64,000 nucleotides of DNA from positions 186,001 through 250,000 of the forward strand of contig OY762510.1 of the NCBI GenBank assembly GCA_963665935.1, written 5' to 3'. The translations under genes and the position numbers were made by a program. The notes beneath the pieces were generated by a model. That model made no database searches, was not told the origin of the DNA, and saw only the letters and a list, made by a program, of their open reading frames with translations. Positions 62,079 to 64,000 of this stretch are shown in pieces. Every line of letters begins with the position of its first letter. Within the stretch, counting starts at the first letter, position 1. This stretch comes from Syntrophus sp963665935. Its GTDB lineage: Bacteria > Desulfobacterota > Syntrophia > Syntrophales > Syntrophaceae.

Positions 62079-62696
62079 TTACGGCTCCACTGGCCGATCC
62101 AGGCCGAGCCCTTCTTCATAGAGACGATCCCGGGCGCCACTCAACCCGGCCATAAAGGGAAGCTGCCGTTCCAGCAGATCCGACGCATCGACGACATTGT
62201 CGTCCGACGGATCCTGCAGGTAGTAATTGAGCCCGACCCGGAGCAGATCGACCAGGACCTCATCGTCCACCTTGGCCAGGTGGTAGCTTGTTTCAATTTC
62301 CAGGTTGTAGATGAGTATTCCGCGCTCCCGGTAATCATCCGGGGTCACGTCCTTGAAGGACTTGGGGAGCAAGGGCTTGATGTCCAGGCTCAGTGTCTGG
62401 AGCATCACGGCCTGCACGACCGTTTCCAGGATGATGTAGATTCCTCGGCGGCGAGTCGCTTCCTCGGACAGGTTGCTGTAGTCCATGATCCCGCTGAAGA
62501 CCAGGCTGACGATCCCCGTAACATTCACCCGCAGGGACGCCTGCGATACCTTTTCGAATCCGCCGGATTGCATGAAGACATAGACGGACGGGCGGGGCAC
62601 TTCCTTCATTCCAGGAACGACGGAGATGGTCTGCCCGGCTGCCGCCAGTTTCGCATCGATCCGCGTTGCCACGGCCTGTTCGATTTCGTAGAGCAT
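62079..62696 (-). CDS. Mu gp37-like protein (DUF1834)
   Basis: Predicted 205 residues. Start MLYEIEQAVATRIDAKLAAA and the middle RRRGIYIILETVVQAVMLQT, with DVTPDDYRERGILIYNLEIE later, correspond to the DUF1834 family encoded before the gp38 and sheath genes in Mu-like phages. It is thought to take part in tail completion. It lies 30 bases before the DUF2635 gene. Confidence 0.85.
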   Translation of the reverse strand: MLYEIEQAVATRIDAKLAAAGQTISVVPGMKEVPRPSVYVFMQSGGFEKVSQASLRVNVTGIVSLVFSGIMDYSNLSEEATRRRGIYIILETVVQAVMLQTLSLDIKPLLPKSFKDVTPDDYRERGILIYNLEIETSYHLAKVDDEVLVDLLRVGLNYYLQDPSDDNVVDASDLLERQLPFMAGLSGARDRLYEEGLGLDRPVEP

Positions 62697-62704
62697 TCTC
62701 TGTC

Positions 62705-63259
62705 TTACCTCTTCAACTTGCCGAGCTCATAATCGAGCTCATGGTTGATGTTCTTATGGAGACGCTCGCCAGCCTTTTTCATAACCGCATTGATGACCGC
62801 TTCATTGCTGAAAACATCCGGGACACGGGAGCTGAACCGCTGCGATATCGGCAGCCGTTCCTTACCAACCCGCCAGAAGACGCCGACATGGCCGCTTGAC
62901 ATCGTCGCCATGAATGTCCCCTTGATGACCTTCCGGGAGCGCCCCTTCTTGATCCGGACGGAAACGCCTTTCTTGGTCTGCTTCGTCCCCAGGAACTTAC
63001 TCAGGGGAAGCGGCCTGCCTGTACTTTCGATCGAAGCGGAAAGCCTGCTAACCGTCGCCTTCTGCAGGCTGAAGGTCGAATCGACGGTTTCCTTCTTGAC
63101 GTTCAGTTCCTTCCGGATCTCCGCCGACGCATCCGTTTTGATCCCCGCTAACGTCTTGTTCAGGCTTCTGGAGAGGACACGTCCGGCAACCTTCGGCATT
63201 CCGGCCAGGGTCTTCTCGACCCGGGCGATGTCCCGCTCGTTGATCTGAATCGAGATCAT
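62705..63259 (-). CDS. Tail completion/minor tail protein, gpZ-like
   Basis: Predicted 184 residues from the ATG at 63259, which forms an ATGA overlap with the previous stop; the longer GTG start at 63292 lies inside that gene. The protein is basic, with MPKVAGRVLSRSLNKTLAGI and KKGVSVRIKKGRSRKVIKGT, as in prophage minor tail protein Z. It probably terminates the tail or joins it to the head. Confidence 0.82.
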   Translation of the reverse strand: MISIQINERDIARVEKTLAGMPKVAGRVLSRSLNKTLAGIKTDASAEIRKELNVKKETVDSTFSLQKATVSRLSASIESTGRPLPLSKFLGTKQTKKGVSVRIKKGRSRKVIKGTFMATMSSGHVGVFWRVGKERLPISQRFSSRVPDVFSNEAVINAVMKKAGERLHKNINHELDYELGKLKR

Positions 63260-63606
63260 TGTGCCACCTCCGGGATGATCTCGATCAGCCACTCCAGACC
63301 ATCGTTGATTTTATGGGCTCCGATGACGTTCCAAGTCCTTTCGCCGATCAGGAGCGTGTCCTGGTTGGTCACCGTTGCCAGTCCGTAAGTCCCGGACGCC
63401 ATGACCTGGATCGTGGCATTGACTCCGTAGGTATCGGGGACCCGCCATTCCTGGCCTGCCTCATCCCCCTCGCCGTAGGTGATCAGGGCCTTGATCGTCT
63501 TCGCGGTCCCGCCATGGGGGGTGTAGGAGATGGATTCGGCAAAATCGTCATCATTGTAAAAGACCGATTCCAGATCGGCGGCGAGTTGATCCTTGAAGGA
63601 ACTCAT
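63256..63606 (-). CDS. Head-tail connector-like protein
   Basis: Predicted 116 residues. Small beta-rich protein (ISYTPHGGTAKTIKALITYG, TLLIGERTWNVIGAHKIN) resembling gpFII-type or head-tail joining proteins. It overlaps the gpZ-like gene (ATGA) and its own start overlaps the stop of the zinc-finger gene (ATGA), so the set is translated in series. Confidence 0.72.
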   Translation of the reverse strand: MSSFKDQLAADLESVFYNDDDFAESISYTPHGGTAKTIKALITYGEGDEAGQEWRVPDTYGVNATIQVMASGTYGLATVTNQDTLLIGERTWNVIGAHKINDGLEWLIEIIPEVAQ

Positions 63607-63821
63607 TTGAACAGCTCTTCATGTTCCCGCTGGCATCTCGCGCAGCGGACGGCATTCTTCACATAGCGGAGGCGTTCTGGGTGGATCGGCTTTTCGCAGT
63701 CAATGCAGATCACCGGTTCGTTTTGGACGGGCGCATCGAGGCGGCGCTGATTGAAATGCTCGGCCAGGGCGGAGGCCTGGAATGCTTCCTGTTCCTCTTT
63801 CGCCCGATCGGCGATGTCCAT
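63603..63821 (-). CDS. DksA/TraR-type C4 zinc-finger protein
   Basis: Predicted 72 residues. The C4 zinc finger is CIDCEKPI and CARCQREHEE, preceded by a helical part MDIADRAKEEQEAFQASALA, as in TraR/YbiI-like phage proteins that can bind RNA polymerase. An AAAGGA site lies 8-10 bases before the ATG at 63821. However, the same frame is open without a stop to the window edge (63998) and reads as plausible protein, so this may be the C-terminal part of a longer protein. Confidence 0.78.
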   Translation of the reverse strand: MDIADRAKEEQEAFQASALAEHFNQRRLDAPVQNEPVICIDCEKPIHPERLRYVKNAVRCARCQREHEELFK

Positions 63822-64000
63822 ACGCTTTTCCTTTCCGAAGGCATTGGCCCGCCCGGGGATCCATCCTGCCGGGATGGCCTCCCCTGACGGAATTTTCTTG
63901 CTATCTATCCCGTTGGTGATCCATTTCTTTTCGCCTTTATGCTCTGCACGACGACGGGCCGGGGGTTGCGGCGGCTCCGGCTCCGGCTGCGGAGCGGCCA
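63822..64000 (-). other. Open coding sequence in frame with the zinc-finger gene, running off the window edge
   Basis: In the frame of the zinc-finger gene, 59 codons are open from the edge to the ATG at 63821. They read a Pro/Glu-rich stretch (PQPEPEPPQPPARRR) and then KKWITNGIDSKKIPSGEAIP and AGWIPGR, a GE-xxP-GW-xxGR pattern known from phage proteins. This suggests that an upstream gene either fuses to, or ends in frame just before, the zinc finger. No start codon is visible in this stretch. Confidence 0.6.

Larger units (their letters stand above)
49400..64000 (-). mobile_element. Mu-like contractile-tail prophage (tail module, continues beyond window)
   Basis: All genes from 49471 to the right edge lie on the minus strand in the order of the phage Mu tail and baseplate region, with many ATGA or TAATG junctions. 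Head, lysis, regulation and integration genes would lie to the right. The left end coincides with a tRNA-Thr gene, which suggests site-specific integration rather than Mu-type transposition. Most of the module (about 53-64 kb) appears richer in G+C than the host genes. A tailocin (headless tail) cannot be excluded from this window. Confidence 0.88.

Overview
The window reads as a chromosome segment of a strictly anaerobic, syntrophic deltaproteobacterium, most like Syntrophus (inference from gene content; no search was run). The strongest pointers are a biotin carrier, an acyl-CoA dehydrogenase of the non-decarboxylating glutaryl-CoA type and a glutaconyl-CoA decarboxylase carboxyltransferase (42010-45523), the set expected for syntrophic benzoate and crotonate metabolism. 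A siroheme decarboxylase gene beside hemL also fits an anaerobe that makes heme through siroheme.

Layout. 1-3800: a multi-membrane protein whose C-terminal module is duplicated in tandem (the first copy enters from the left edge), a relic of an ExeA-like ATPase, and a secreted protein of unknown role. 4177-7523: an FAD flavoprotein gene broken by an IS1634-type insertion. 7614-13540: a QueG-like Fe-S protein, a DUF169 protein, a diguanylate cyclase and a four-PAS hybrid histidine kinase. 13654-19436: HU, a minor-pilin operon (FimT/PilV/PilW/PilX-like), a Crp/Fnr regulator divergent from it with a near-consensus CRP-type palindrome between them, and the prepilin peptidase. 19685-28217: ribD, then a five-gene minus-strand cluster (FAD dehydrogenase, GT2 glycosyltransferase, B12-binding radical SAM protein, carbamoyltransferase, membrane glycosyltransferase) that looks like a lipid or glycan modification pathway. 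28430-33230: a NusG paralogue heads a compact operon with a GGQ-domain release-factor-like protein, siroheme decarboxylase, hemL, gmd and fcl. 33328-34627: atpZ/atpI/atpB without an adjacent c-subunit gene. 34745-40533: engB, a sigma54 activator with an altered GAFTGA loop, two exported thiol proteins, MltA and an SDR enzyme. 40706-49034: tRNA-Val, a nitrilase-family hydrolase, the glutaryl-CoA/glutaconyl-CoA genes, mobA and a DinG-like helicase.

49325-64000: immediately after a tRNA-Thr(CGT) and its terminator lies the tail half of a Mu-like contractile-tail prophage, all on the minus strand and running off the right edge. Reading leftwards from that edge, the order is zinc finger, head-tail connector, gpZ-like, gp37, gp38 (a 56-residue DUF2635 gene), sheath, tube, two overlapping tail-chaperone frames, tape measure, N, P, gp45, gp46, gp47, gp48, fibre, fibre assembly and a beta-helix tail spike. 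The two chaperone frames overlap in the relation used by the phage Mu -2 frameshift.

Coordinates of short non-coding features were counted by eye and may be off by one or two bases. Family assignments come from remembered motifs and gene order, not from searches.
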